Shown here: positions 8,071-16,048 of the stretch, piece after piece
Numbering within the stretch: position 1 is the stretch's first letter
Layout: each line of letters begins with the position of its first letter
Assembly (NCBI GenBank): GCA_964643885.1
Contig: CAZXUI010000055.1
Coordinates: forward strand, 1 to 31,067
DNA from: CAADGL01 sp964643885
GTDB lineage: Bacteria > Planctomycetota > Phycisphaerae > UBA1845 > Fen-1342
DNA length: 31,067 bases
Direction: 5' to 3'
Notes under the pieces: generated by a model
What the model was told of the DNA's origin: nothing
The model's input: the letters and a program-made list of their open reading frames with translations, nothing else
Databases searched by the model: none
Translations under genes and position numbers: made by a program

Positions 8071-11000
8071 TCATCCTTGGGCGATGGACCTCTCGAGCCG
8101 CTCCACCGTCATTACCTCGTTCCCCCTCGGATCAATCACCTTCACCGCCACGCAACGGTGCTTGCCCGCGGGGAACGGCAGGCTCCGCGTCCCGCTGAAC
8201 GCCTCAAACCGGTCCGCGTCGATCGGCCCGTCCTTGCCGTTCAGTGCCCGCGCCAGCTTCTCCCACGCCGAGCGGTCCGGGAAGAACGCCTGCGTGATGC
8301 AGAACGTCCGCCCATCGTAGTCGCTGTCCAGCAGCCACGCCGCAACCTTGTCCGCCCCGCTCGACGTGATCGAATTGTCCACCGGGTTGTAGATGTCGAC
8401 CCCCTCCATCGTCACGACGTATTCCTCCAGCGCCGCGCCGCCGGACCGGCCCGAACGCTGCCCGCCTCCCCGGTGCGATTGCCCGGCCGGCTCCGCAGCG
8501 GCTCCACCCGCCGACCCGCCGCCACCCGCCGCCCCGCCGCCAACCGCCGACCCGCCGCCAACCGCCGACCCGCCGCCGGCGAGCACCTGCTCCACCTTCA
8601 CCCGCGGCAGGCCGAAAACGCTGAAAAGCTGCCCCGCACCCGCCTGCGGAGACTCCTTCAGCAGCCCGTTCATCCCCGGATTCACGTCCGGCCGCACGTG
8701 GGCGAAGTGCACGTGCAGCCGGTGCCCGCTGCGGCCGCGAAAGACGCCCCCCTTCTCGTCCGCCTCGCTCAGCACCCCCGTCGCCGCCCCGTCGAACGAG
8801 AACCCGGCCACCAGCAGGTGCTCATACCCCTTGCGCGTGGCCGCCCGGATCGCCTGCTCTACCAGGGCGGCCGTCACCGGACCATACTGCGGCCCGAAGA
8901 TGACCGCCACGTTGTTCGGCCCGTCCGGGTCGCCGTCTTCGCCCTCGCCGGCCACCCAGCGGCCCTCGGCGTGGAATACGTCGGCGGTGCCGCTCTCGAA
9001 AAGCGGCTCGAAGCGGGCCCAGCGGGCCTGCCGGTTGTTCAGGAAGCGAACGCCGTCGGCCTTCAGATAGCGGAACATCTGCTCCAGGTAGGCCGCGACG
9101 TTGGCCACCTCCAGCTCGGTTTTGGGCTCGACGAGCCGCAGCGAGCGGGCCTCGAAGCCCTCCGGCAGCGAATCCGGCCCGCCGGAGAACATCCCGCCGT
9201 CCACGGCCGAGACGGCCGGACCGGCCCGCAGGGCATCACCCGTGTGCGGATCGAGGTTATCGCCCAACGTCAGCTCCGGCGGCTGGACGGCCTCGACGGT
9301 GAACGGCCCGCTGACGCGCGTCACGCCGCGGACGATCTCAGGCTGATCGACCAACTCCTCCTGTTCGGCGGAGGCAGCGATGCAGGCGTTCACCTCGTCC
9401 ATCTTCGCCCGCCATGCCCTGCGATACGCCGTCACGGCGTCCCGTAGGACCGCGGGCCAGTTGCTGTCCGTGTCGAACGGGACCTGCCAGTGCTCCCAGC
9501 CGACGCCGCCAGCCGGCACGCTGCTGGGGCCCACCTTGGCCGGCTTGGGAATACGCTCCTCGAAGGACCGCTTGTGCCGGGCGGTCAGGTTGCGTTTCGA
9601 TTTCAGGAAGGCGTTCTCAAGCGCGTCCCGGATCATCTTCGGCGTCGTGCCGGGCAGCAGCCAGCGGCGGGCGTCGGCGTCCGTGATCGCCCGCACGCCT
9701 TCATCGGCTGCCCTGGCCGCCAGCTTCGCGCAGAGCCTGGCCCGGGTGTCGTCGTTGATCTTCGCGAGCGCGGCGTTGCAGTCGGCCAAGGCCCTGTCGA
9801 GAATCGGCTCATGCTTTTGGAAGATCGGATCGAGCGCGACGTTCTGGGCGATGCTCTTGAGCGTGATGTGCGGCACGGTCCTGCACTGAAACGTGCGCGG
9901 TTCGGACTTCGGGTCGTCCGGCTCGCGCAGCCACGTGCCGTGCGGGTTGCGCGCGGTGTCGTCGGCGGTTAGTGGCCGTAGGCCGTACATGTCGAACTTT
10001 GCGGTAAGCAGACGCTGGCGGGCGATGGCGATGGCGACGCGGCTGGTGTCGATCGTGATCCAGCGCCGGCCCCACTGCTCGGCGACGTAGGCGGTCGTGC
10101 CGCTGCCGCAGGTCGGGTCGAGCACGAGGTCGCCGGGGTCGGTGGTCATGAGCATGCAGCGCGCGACGGCCTTGGTCGCGGTTTGCACGACATACATCTT
10201 CGAATCGGTGAACTGCCCCGTCGTGGTGTCGAGCCAAACATTGTTAATCGGTGATGCCGGGAAGTCGTCGATGTACCGGAGGTAGCGCAGAGATCGCTCG
10301 CCCGATGGGATAAGCCGCTGAGCGCTCAGCAACCGCTGAATGCCGCGCGGATTCGTCTTCCAATGAGTGTTCGGCGGCGGTGGAAATCTGTCGCCGAAGG
10401 CCTCGATAGGGGCCGAACCGATTTCGGACGCGCCACGCGAGACAATGTGATCGAGTGTGCAGATTCGCCAACCGGGGGCTGTGTTCCCATCGTCGCCGTC
10501 TTCAACGTTCGAGAGGCGACGCAACTCCAATGCGGCTTCGGAGACTGCCCACGAGTAGGCTGCTGCGCCTTTCTCTCCCGCCACCTTGTCGCGATAGAGC
10601 TGGCGATACTTCGTTTTCTCGCGATCGCGGGCATACCAAAGCAGTTGATCCGCCACGGCGGGTAGGAGTGAATCCGTCAGGCTCGTCGTCGTGGCGAAAC
10701 AAACCTCGCCGACGAAGTTGGCGGTCCCAAACACCTCGTCCATTAGCGCGCGAACTCGATGACGATTCTCGTCGCCCATCTGCACAAAGATGCTGCCCGT
10801 GTCGGCCAGCAGCTCGCGGGCGATGATCAGCCGGTCGCGCAGGTACGACAGGTACGAGTGGATGCCCAGGTGCCAGGTGTCGCGGTAGGCGCGGACCATC
10901 TCCGGCTCGCGGGTCAGGTCCTGCTCCTTGTCCTTCACATCTCGCCGGCCGACCTCGGGCTGAAAGTTGCTGGCGAACTTGATGCCGTAGGGCGGGTCGA

Positions 11001-11607
11001 GGTAGATCATCTGCACCTTGCCGGCCAGGTCCTCGCGCCGGGCCAGCGACGACATGACCGCCAGCGAGTCGCCCAGGATCAGCCGGTTGGCCCAGTCCAC
11101 ATCGTGCCGGTAGAACTGCACCGCCTCGTGGTAATCCTGCTCCGGGTCGGCGAAGAGCGAGCGCTGCACGTCCTGCCGGGCGGCGACTCGCAGGATGGCC
11201 TGCGTGCTGATGCGCTCGTGAATGTGCAGGGCGACGGGGTCGACCTCGAACCCGCCGCGGCGGTGCTGCTCGGCCTTGCCGGCCCACTCGAGCCACGGCT
11301 CGTGCCGCCGCAGCGCCTCGGCCAGCAGGCGGGCCTCCTCCTCGCTGAGCGGCGTGATGCGGGCCTTGGCCAGCAGCTCGGGCAGGGCGTCCGCCCGGCC
11401 GGCCGGGTCGAACCGCAGCACCGGCGGCAGGTGGGGGTCGTAGGCGTAGCGGGCCTTGGGGATGGCCGGGACGGTGCCCTCTGCGGCGATCTTGGCGGGC
11501 GGGTTGTTGGTTCGTTTGGCGGCGTGGCGGTAGTCGCCGGCGGGCAGGCCGGCGGTTTCCTGACGCGCGGATTTCCGGGTTGACTTGCTGCGTGTCTTCT
11601 TGGCCAC
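8071..11607 (-). CDS. Large beta-class DNA methyltransferase (type III Mod-like) with C-terminal extension
   Basis: Modification subunit that would methylate an exocyclic amino group in DNA and protect the host. The motif order is that of beta-class enzymes: catalytic DPPY (204-207) comes before the SAM-binding DPTCGSGTT (497-505). The C-terminal half is long. It contains a Gly/Ala-rich linker at about 1008-1058 and ends in a compact ~120-residue domain (VVTMEGVDIYNP onward), as in large type III-like methyltransferases. I place the start at the GTG at 11607, preceded by GGAAG six nt upstream, because family-like sequence (VAKKTRSKSTRK, then NNPPAKIAAEG) begins there. An ATG at 11766 would add 53 residues that look non-coding. 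It is first in the operon. The recognition sequence cannot be read from the protein. Confidence 0.9.
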   Translation of the reverse strand: MAKKTRSKSTRKSARQETAGLPAGDYRHAAKRTNNPPAKIAAEGTVPAIPKARYAYDPHLPPVLRFDPAGRADALPELLAKARITPLSEEEARLLAEALRRHEPWLEWAGKAEQHRRGGFEVDPVALHIHERISTQAILRVAARQDVQRSLFADPEQDYHEAVQFYRHDVDWANRLILGDSLAVMSSLARREDLAGKVQMIYLDPPYGIKFASNFQPEVGRRDVKDKEQDLTREPEMVRAYRDTWHLGIHSYLSYLRDRLIIARELLADTGSIFVQMGDENRHRVRALMDEVFGTANFVGEVCFATTTSLTDSLLPAVADQLLWYARDREKTKYRQLYRDKVAGEKGAAAYSWAVSEAALELRRLSNVEDGDDGNTAPGWRICTLDHIVSRGASEIGSAPIEAFGDRFPPPPNTHWKTNPRGIQRLLSAQRLIPSGERSLRYLRYIDDFPASPINNVWLDTTTGQFTDSKMYVVQTATKAVARCMLMTTDPGDLVLDPTCGSGTTAYVAEQWGRRWITIDTSRVAIAIARQRLLTAKFDMYGLRPLTADDTARNPHGTWLREPDDPKSEPRTFQCRTVPHITLKSIAQNVALDPIFQKHEPILDRALADCNAALAKINDDTRARLCAKLAARAADEGVRAITDADARRWLLPGTTPKMIRDALENAFLKSKRNLTARHKRSFEERIPKPAKVGPSSVPAGGVGWEHWQVPFDTDSNWPAVLRDAVTAYRRAWRAKMDEVNACIAASAEQEELVDQPEIVRGVTRVSGPFTVEAVQPPELTLGDNLDPHTGDALRAGPAVSAVDGGMFSGGPDSLPEGFEARSLRLVEPKTELEVANVAAYLEQMFRYLKADGVRFLNNRQARWARFEPLFESGTADVFHAEGRWVAGEGEDGDPDGPNNVAVIFGPQYGPVTAALVEQAIRAATRKGYEHLLVAGFSFDGAATGVLSEADEKGGVFRGRSGHRLHVHFAHVRPDVNPGMNGLLKESPQAGAGQLFSVFGLPRVKVEQVLAGGGSAVGGGSAVGGGAAGGGGSAGGAAAEPAGQSHRGGGQRSGRSGGAALEEYVVTMEGVDIYNPVDNSITSSGADKVAAWLLDSDYDGRTFCITQAFFPDRSAWEKLARALNGKDGPIDADRFEAFSGTRSLPFPAGKHRCVAVKVIDPRGNEVMTVERLERSIAQG
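8533..8580 (+). repeat. 18-bp direct repeat encoding a GGGSAV linker
   Basis: The unit CCCGCCGCCAACCGCCGA occurs at 8533-8550 and again at 8551-8568, followed by a partial third copy. On the coding (minus) strand it gives GGGSAV repeats inside the Gly-rich linker of the methyltransferase. Such in-frame repeats change in number by slippage, so linker length may vary between strains. Confidence 0.85.
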
Positions 11608-12205
11608 GGCGGACTTCCGTGCAGCGGCGAGGCCGGGCTCGCCGCCGCTGCCCCTGGTGCGTTGGTCCCCTCCGGCCGCTGCGAGGCGATAGGATGTCGC
11701 GGGGAGGGAACCTGTCGCGGGGGAGCATACCATCTGGCCGGCGGCGGTCCAAGGGGGCGGCGCCATGGAGTCGTGCAGCTCGACGGACCGCGGTGTGGAG
11801 GCGGCACTGCGGTGCCGCAGTTCCGTGTTTTCGCGGGATCGGCCGGGGCGAGGCAGGTCGTCCGATCAGCTCTGTGTGCGGGCGAGGACAACGTCCGCTC
11901 CGCAAATACGACATCGCAAATCCACATTCGAAAACGACGGCTACGGAACGAGTTAGATAGTCAGGACGCTCCGTGAGCATTCACGGGCGCCGACGCCTGA
12001 GCGCGCGGCCGGCGCTGGGTCAATGCCGCCGACCCGAGCGGCCTGCGTGAGAGTCGTCATCGAGCCACGTTGTGACTTCAGCGGACGCGTAATCCCGATT
12101 CGAAGCGGCCGAGCATATCGAGACACCGGACCTCGGCCGTGGCGTTGCGCGTCCGGAAGGTCGCCATGGAGCTGTTGATCACAAACTCACTTCGAGGAGC
12201 TTAGC
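11608..12205. other. Divergent intergenic region between methyltransferase and repeat-protein operons
   Basis: About 600 bases with no credible gene on either strand. It must hold the promoters of the leftward restriction operon and the rightward repeat-protein/radical SAM operon. I see no convincing -35/-10 pair. A 6-bp-arm inverted repeat lies at 11971-11986, and AGGAG (12195-12199) serves the plus-strand gene. Confidence 0.5.
11971..11986. promoter_or_regulatory. Perfect inverted repeat in divergent region
   Basis: CCGTGA-GCAT-TCACGG, a perfect 6-bp palindrome with a 4-nt spacer, lies in the region between two divergent operons. No T-tract follows. It could be an operator for a dimeric regulator or a small hairpin; position is the only support. 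Confidence 0.35.
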
Positions 12206-12775
12206 ATGCCCACGGACCTTGGCACGCTCGCAGCGCGTCTGGATCGCATTGAGCAGGCGCTTGGAGGACTGCACGGATTGGGTGATCTCATCAACCCGGT
12301 CGATCCGCCCCCGGATGACCTGGTTCGCTTCCGGCCGGAGTGGCTGCGGTTGCGACTCGGTGACCTGCTGCGGCGGCTGCGCTGGGTTGTCGATCCGCCG
12401 CCGGATGACCTTGTTCACAGTCGGGTCGGTGGGCTCGAGTCCCGAATCGCGGCTCTCTTTCACCGCAACCCGGGCTGGTTCGTCGACCCGCCGCCGGAGG
12501 ACTTCCTCAACGTCCGGGTGCTCGACCTGATCCGCCGGTGGCGAGGCGGGTTCACCGACCCCGCGCCGGAAGATCTGGCGAATGTGCGCCTGCGCGACCT
12601 GATCCAGCGCATCCCCGGTGGCGGATTCACCGATCCGAGCCCCGAGGATGTCGCTCGGCTGAGCCGGCCGGAGATCGAGTCTCAACTGCACAAGCTGAAT
12701 GCGGAGATGACGCGCCTTCGGTCGCTCGAGCGGATGCTCAACGAAAGGCTCACCAGTCTCACGAAGGGGGGCTAG
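12206..12775 (+). CDS. DPxP[DE]D tandem-repeat protein, partner of radical SAM enzyme
   Basis: A 189-residue protein of no family I know. It contains five copies of a [VT]-D-P-x-P-[DE]-D motif starting at residues 32, 62, 93, 117 and 142, spaced 30, 31, 24 and 25. Copies 2-5 are preceded by an aromatic residue (W60, or F immediately before the motif), and all are followed by a helical segment rich in Arg and Leu. Residues about 150-185 are a final charged, probably coiled helix, and the end is KGG. There is no signal peptide or Cys. The ATG has AGGAG 6 nt upstream. The stop is 6 nt before the radical SAM start, so the two are co-transcribed. It could be a repeat-type precursor or substrate of the enzyme, or a scaffold; neither is shown. 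Confidence 0.75.
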   Translation: MPTDLGTLAARLDRIEQALGGLHGLGDLINPVDPPPDDLVRFRPEWLRLRLGDLLRRLRWVVDPPPDDLVHSRVGGLESRIAALFHRNPGWFVDPPPEDFLNVRVLDLIRRWRGGFTDPAPEDLANVRLRDLIQRIPGGGFTDPSPEDVARLSRPEIESQLHKLNAEMTRLRSLERMLNERLTSLTKGG

Positions 12776-12781
12776 GTCGCC

Positions 12782-14491
12782 ATGGTTGTACCCCTGACGA
12801 TCCACGGTCGAGCGGCTCACGAGGGTGTTGCCGTCGACGCGCTGTCGGCCGGCGTGGGCGGCAACGCACCCTCGGTGGTCCTGGTCGGGTTTCAGGACCA
12901 GGACAATCTGGGGCTGCGCTACCTCGCGTCGACCGTTCGCAAGTCCGGTGGTTTGGCCCGAATCGTGACCTACGATTCGGATGCGGAGAAGCTGATCCGA
13001 CTGGCGCGCGAGCAGCGGCCGGACGTGATCGGCTTCTCGCTGATCTTCCAGTACATGGCGCCGGACTTTGCCCGTGTTATTCGAAAACTCCGCGACGCCG
13101 GCGTTACGACCCACATCACCGTCGGTGGTCACTACTCGAGCTTCGACCCGGAGGAGGTGCTGCGCGGCATCGACGGCCTCGATTCCGTCGTGCGCTATGA
13201 GGGCGAGCGCACGCTGGTCGATCTGATGTTGCGGCTGGCCGCCGGCGAGGTTTGGCGCGGGATCAAGGGTATCACGTGCCGGGACGACGCTGGATTCAGC
13301 AAGAATCCGTTGCGTGAGGCAATCGAGGACCTGGACGAGCTTCCCTGGCCGGATCGCGACGACATTCCCTACGAATCGCAGGACCTGCCGACAGCGTCGT
13401 TGCTGGGCAGCCGCGGCTGTCCCTGGGACTGCACGTTTTGCAGCATCCGGCCGTTCTACGAGGCGCAGGGCGGGCCGTTGCGGCGATTCCGCCGGCCGGC
13501 TGAGGTGGCGCGCGAAATGCTCACGCTTCATCGCGAGCGGAACGTGCCCGTCTTCCTGTTTCAGGACGACGATTTTCTCGCCGGCGGAACAAAGGCGCGG
13601 CAATGGGCGTGCGACATCGCCACGGAGCTGGTGAAAGCCGAAGTCGCCGGCCGGCTAACGTTCAAGCTGAGCTGCCGATCCGACGAGATTCACGAGGAGT
13701 GCATACGACAGCTCATCGCGGGCGGATTGACGCACATCTACATGGGTGTGGAGAGCGGCGATTCCGACAGTTTGATCGCGATGAGCAAGCGCATCCGGCC
13801 CGAGCAGCACCTGCGGGCGGGAGAGGTGCTCAAGCGCCTCGGCGTTTCGTTCGACTTCGGTTTCATGCTCCTCGATCCGCAGTCGACGTTTCAATCCGTC
13901 CGCAACAATATCGACTTCCTCGAATCATTCGTGGGCGACGGCTGGTCGGTGGCGAGCTTCTGTCGGATGCTGCCGTACGCGGGTACGCCGATCAAGACGC
14001 AACTTGAGCGGGAAGGCCGCCTGCTCGGAACGCCGTTCGAGCCGGATTACCGCTTTCTCGATCCTAAGCTCGACCTGTTCTACGAGTGGATGTTGGAGAC
14101 GTTTCACGAGCGTAACTTCACGTCGCACGGGTTATGTCACGTGCTCAAGTCGCTGCTGTTCGAGCTCAATCTGCGGCTCGACTCGCATGGACAAGCGGCG
14201 GACTCAGACCGCGCGTATGCGCGGCATCTGACGGCGATCTGCAACGGGCTGGCGTTCTACACGCTTCGCGCGGCCGCCGGGCATATCGAGTCGACGCCAT
14301 TGGCGCGACTCGAGCGCGATCGCTCGTTCCTCGAGCGGCTGACGAGGCATGAGAAGCAAGAGGAGGCTCGGCTGATCGGCGAAGTCGTCGACTTTTACGG
14401 GAAGCTCCGCCGCCGCCACGGCCGGCGTGATGTGGAGGAGGTTGGTGGATTCGACCGCGATTGGACGCTGGCGGAGGCGGGGGCCGGCTGA
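12782..14491 (+). CDS. B12-binding-type radical SAM enzyme
   Basis: A 569-residue enzyme. The N-terminal ~150 residues form a Rossmann-like cobalamin-binding-type domain (PSVVLVGFQDQDNLGLRYL at 30-48; TVGGHYSSFDPEEVL at 113-127). The radical SAM domain follows with the Fe-S cysteines C213-x3-C217-x2-C220 in RGCPWDCTFC, a GVESGD segment, and conserved barrel strands. The C-terminal ~150 residues are helical and not assignable. Such enzymes use SAM to start radical chemistry, often methylation or rearrangement; the substrate is unknown here. A G-rich AAGGGGGG ribosome binding site sits at the end of the upstream gene. The only partner is the repeat protein, which makes that protein the obvious candidate substrate. 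The enzyme class is secure, the reaction is not. Confidence 0.88.
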   Translation: MVVPLTIHGRAAHEGVAVDALSAGVGGNAPSVVLVGFQDQDNLGLRYLASTVRKSGGLARIVTYDSDAEKLIRLAREQRPDVIGFSLIFQYMAPDFARVIRKLRDAGVTTHITVGGHYSSFDPEEVLRGIDGLDSVVRYEGERTLVDLMLRLAAGEVWRGIKGITCRDDAGFSKNPLREAIEDLDELPWPDRDDIPYESQDLPTASLLGSRGCPWDCTFCSIRPFYEAQGGPLRRFRRPAEVAREMLTLHRERNVPVFLFQDDDFLAGGTKARQWACDIATELVKAEVAGRLTFKLSCRSDEIHEECIRQLIAGGLTHIYMGVESGDSDSLIAMSKRIRPEQHLRAGEVLKRLGVSFDFGFMLLDPQSTFQSVRNNIDFLESFVGDGWSVASFCRMLPYAGTPIKTQLEREGRLLGTPFEPDYRFLDPKLDLFYEWMLETFHERNFTSHGLCHVLKSLLFELNLRLDSHGQAADSDRAYARHLTAICNGLAFYTLRAAAGHIESTPLARLERDRSFLERLTRHEKQEEARLIGEVVDFYGKLRRRHGRRDVEEVGGFDRDWTLAEAGAG

Positions 14492-14758
14492 AGTCTGCGG
14501 CCGTCGAATCCGGATCGGGTCGAGAACCTCGGTTTCAGCCGCGTTCGATCTTGACCGCGGCGCGCTCGTGAGCGAAAGGCGTTTGTGGGCAGTGCCTCGC
14601 GGAACGGTCCAGGTGGTCGCCGACCGGCACGGGGGTTTCCTTTCTGCCCGGCGTGTGGGCTCGACGGCGGGCTTGGCAGATTCCTCAGAGGTTGACTCGG
14701 AAGCACTTCAGCGCGATTCTTAGGGAGGTTAGGATCAAATCCGCCTCAGGGACTCCGC

Positions 14759-16030
14759 ATGACCGAACCGACGATTGTCTGCCCCAGTTGCAAGACGGAG
14801 ATCAAGCTGACGGAGTCGCTGGCGGCTCCGCTTATCGAATCCACGCGCCGGCAGTACGAGCAGCGGATCGCCGACAAGGACGCCGACATCGCCAAGCGCG
14901 AGAAGGCCGTCAAGGAGCAGCAGGCGGCGCTCGCCAAGGCCCAGGAGTCCATCGACGAACAGGTCGCGGCCAAGCTCAAGGCCGAACGCGCCGCGATCGC
15001 CGCCGCCGAGGCGAAGAAGGCCCGCGAAGCGCTGGCCGACGAACTGACCAAGGCCCAGGAGGAAAGAGCCGCCACCGAAGCCCTGCTCAAGGATCGCGAC
15101 GCCAAGCTGGCGGAAGCCCGCAAGAACGAACTGGAGCTGCGCCAGGAGCGGCAGCGACTCCAGGAGGAGAAAGAACAGTTCGAGCTTGACAAGCAGCGCG
15201 CGATCGACGCCGAACGGGCGAAGATTCGTGAGTCGGCGCAGAAGGACGCCGACGAACAGGCCCGGCTCAAACTGGCGGAGAAGGACAAGACCATCACGGA
15301 CTTGCAGGCCAAGCTCCAGGACGCCCTTCGCAAGGCCGAGCAGGGATCGCAGCAGCTACAAGGCGAGATTCAGGAACTCGAACTGGAGGCCGTGCTGCGC
15401 GAGCAGTTCCCGCGGGACACCATCGAACCCGTCCCGAAGGGGCAGTTTGGCGGCGACGTGCTGCAACGGGTTTTCGGTCCGTCCGGTCAGCCGTGCGGGA
15501 CGATCCTGTGGGAGTCGAAGCGCACGAAGAACTGGAGCGACGGCTGGCTGGCAAAGCTCCGCGAGGACATGCGCGCCGCCGGCGCCGAGGTCGCTGTCGT
15601 CGTGTCGCAGGTGCTCCCCAAGGACACCGACACCTTCAACCTGATTGACGGGGTGTGGGTCACCTCGTTCAAATGCGCCGTGCCTGTTGCCGTCGCCCTG
15701 CGCCACACGCTGATTGAACTCGCCGCGACAAGGACCGCGGGCGAGGGACAGCAGACCAAGATGGAGATGGTCTACCAGTACCTCACCGGCCCGCGTTTCC
15801 GCCACCGCGTACAGGCCATCGTCGAGAAGTTCACCGACATGCAGGAGGACCTGGAGAAGGAGCGCAAGACCATGACGCGCCTGTGGGCAAAGCGCGAGGA
15901 GCAGATTCGCGGCGTGATTGAATCCACGGCCGGCATGTATGGCGACCTTCAGGGCATTGCGGGGAAGACGCTCCAAGAGATAGAAGGACTGGACGTGAAG
16001 ATGCTCGAAGGCGCTGAGCCTACGACGTGA
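14759..16030 (+). CDS. DUF2130 coiled-coil protein with nuclease-like domain
   Basis: A 423-residue protein. It has an N-terminal CPSC (C8/C11), then a very long Ala/Glu/Lys/Arg-rich coiled coil (about 28-210). A DUF2130 domain follows (about 210-370), with FGGD (230-233) and WESK (251-254) matching the D...ExK pattern of restriction-like nucleases. The C-terminal helices are again charged. DUF2130 proteins often appear near restriction genes, and a DNA-cleaving role is inferred, not proven. The ATG has CAGGGA about 8 nt upstream. Eighteen nt separate it from the SMC-like ATPase downstream, so they form an operon. The gene looks complete. Confidence 0.85.
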   Translation: MTEPTIVCPSCKTEIKLTESLAAPLIESTRRQYEQRIADKDADIAKREKAVKEQQAALAKAQESIDEQVAAKLKAERAAIAAAEAKKAREALADELTKAQEERAATEALLKDRDAKLAEARKNELELRQERQRLQEEKEQFELDKQRAIDAERAKIRESAQKDADEQARLKLAEKDKTITDLQAKLQDALRKAEQGSQQLQGEIQELELEAVLREQFPRDTIEPVPKGQFGGDVLQRVFGPSGQPCGTILWESKRTKNWSDGWLAKLREDMRAAGAEVAVVVSQVLPKDTDTFNLIDGVWVTSFKCAVPVAVALRHTLIELAATRTAGEGQQTKMEMVYQYLTGPRFRHRVQAIVEKFTDMQEDLEKERKTMTRLWAKREEQIRGVIESTAGMYGDLQGIAGKTLQEIEGLDVKMLEGAEPTT

Positions 16031-16048
16031 TCCACTTGAGCGACGGCT

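Noticed and set aside
8519..8580. Possible CRISPR or regulatory repeat array
   Set aside because: The repeats are contiguous and in frame inside a coding linker, with no spacers.
8044..9447. 467-codon plus-strand frame antisense to the methyltransferase
   Set aside because: Arg/Pro-rich shadow with repeated RRPAA; the opposite frame is the genuine methyltransferase extension.
11608..11766. Upstream ATG start for the methyltransferase
   Set aside because: The 53 extra residues look non-coding, and a GTG at 11607 with GGAAG upstream marks where family-like sequence begins.
12179..13603. Long open frame (474 codons) antisense to the repeat protein and radical SAM gene
   Set aside because: It mirrors the codon structure of the plus-strand genes, has no recognisable domain, and the plus-strand frames have clear motifs and ribosome binding sites. 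High GC content produces such antisense frames.
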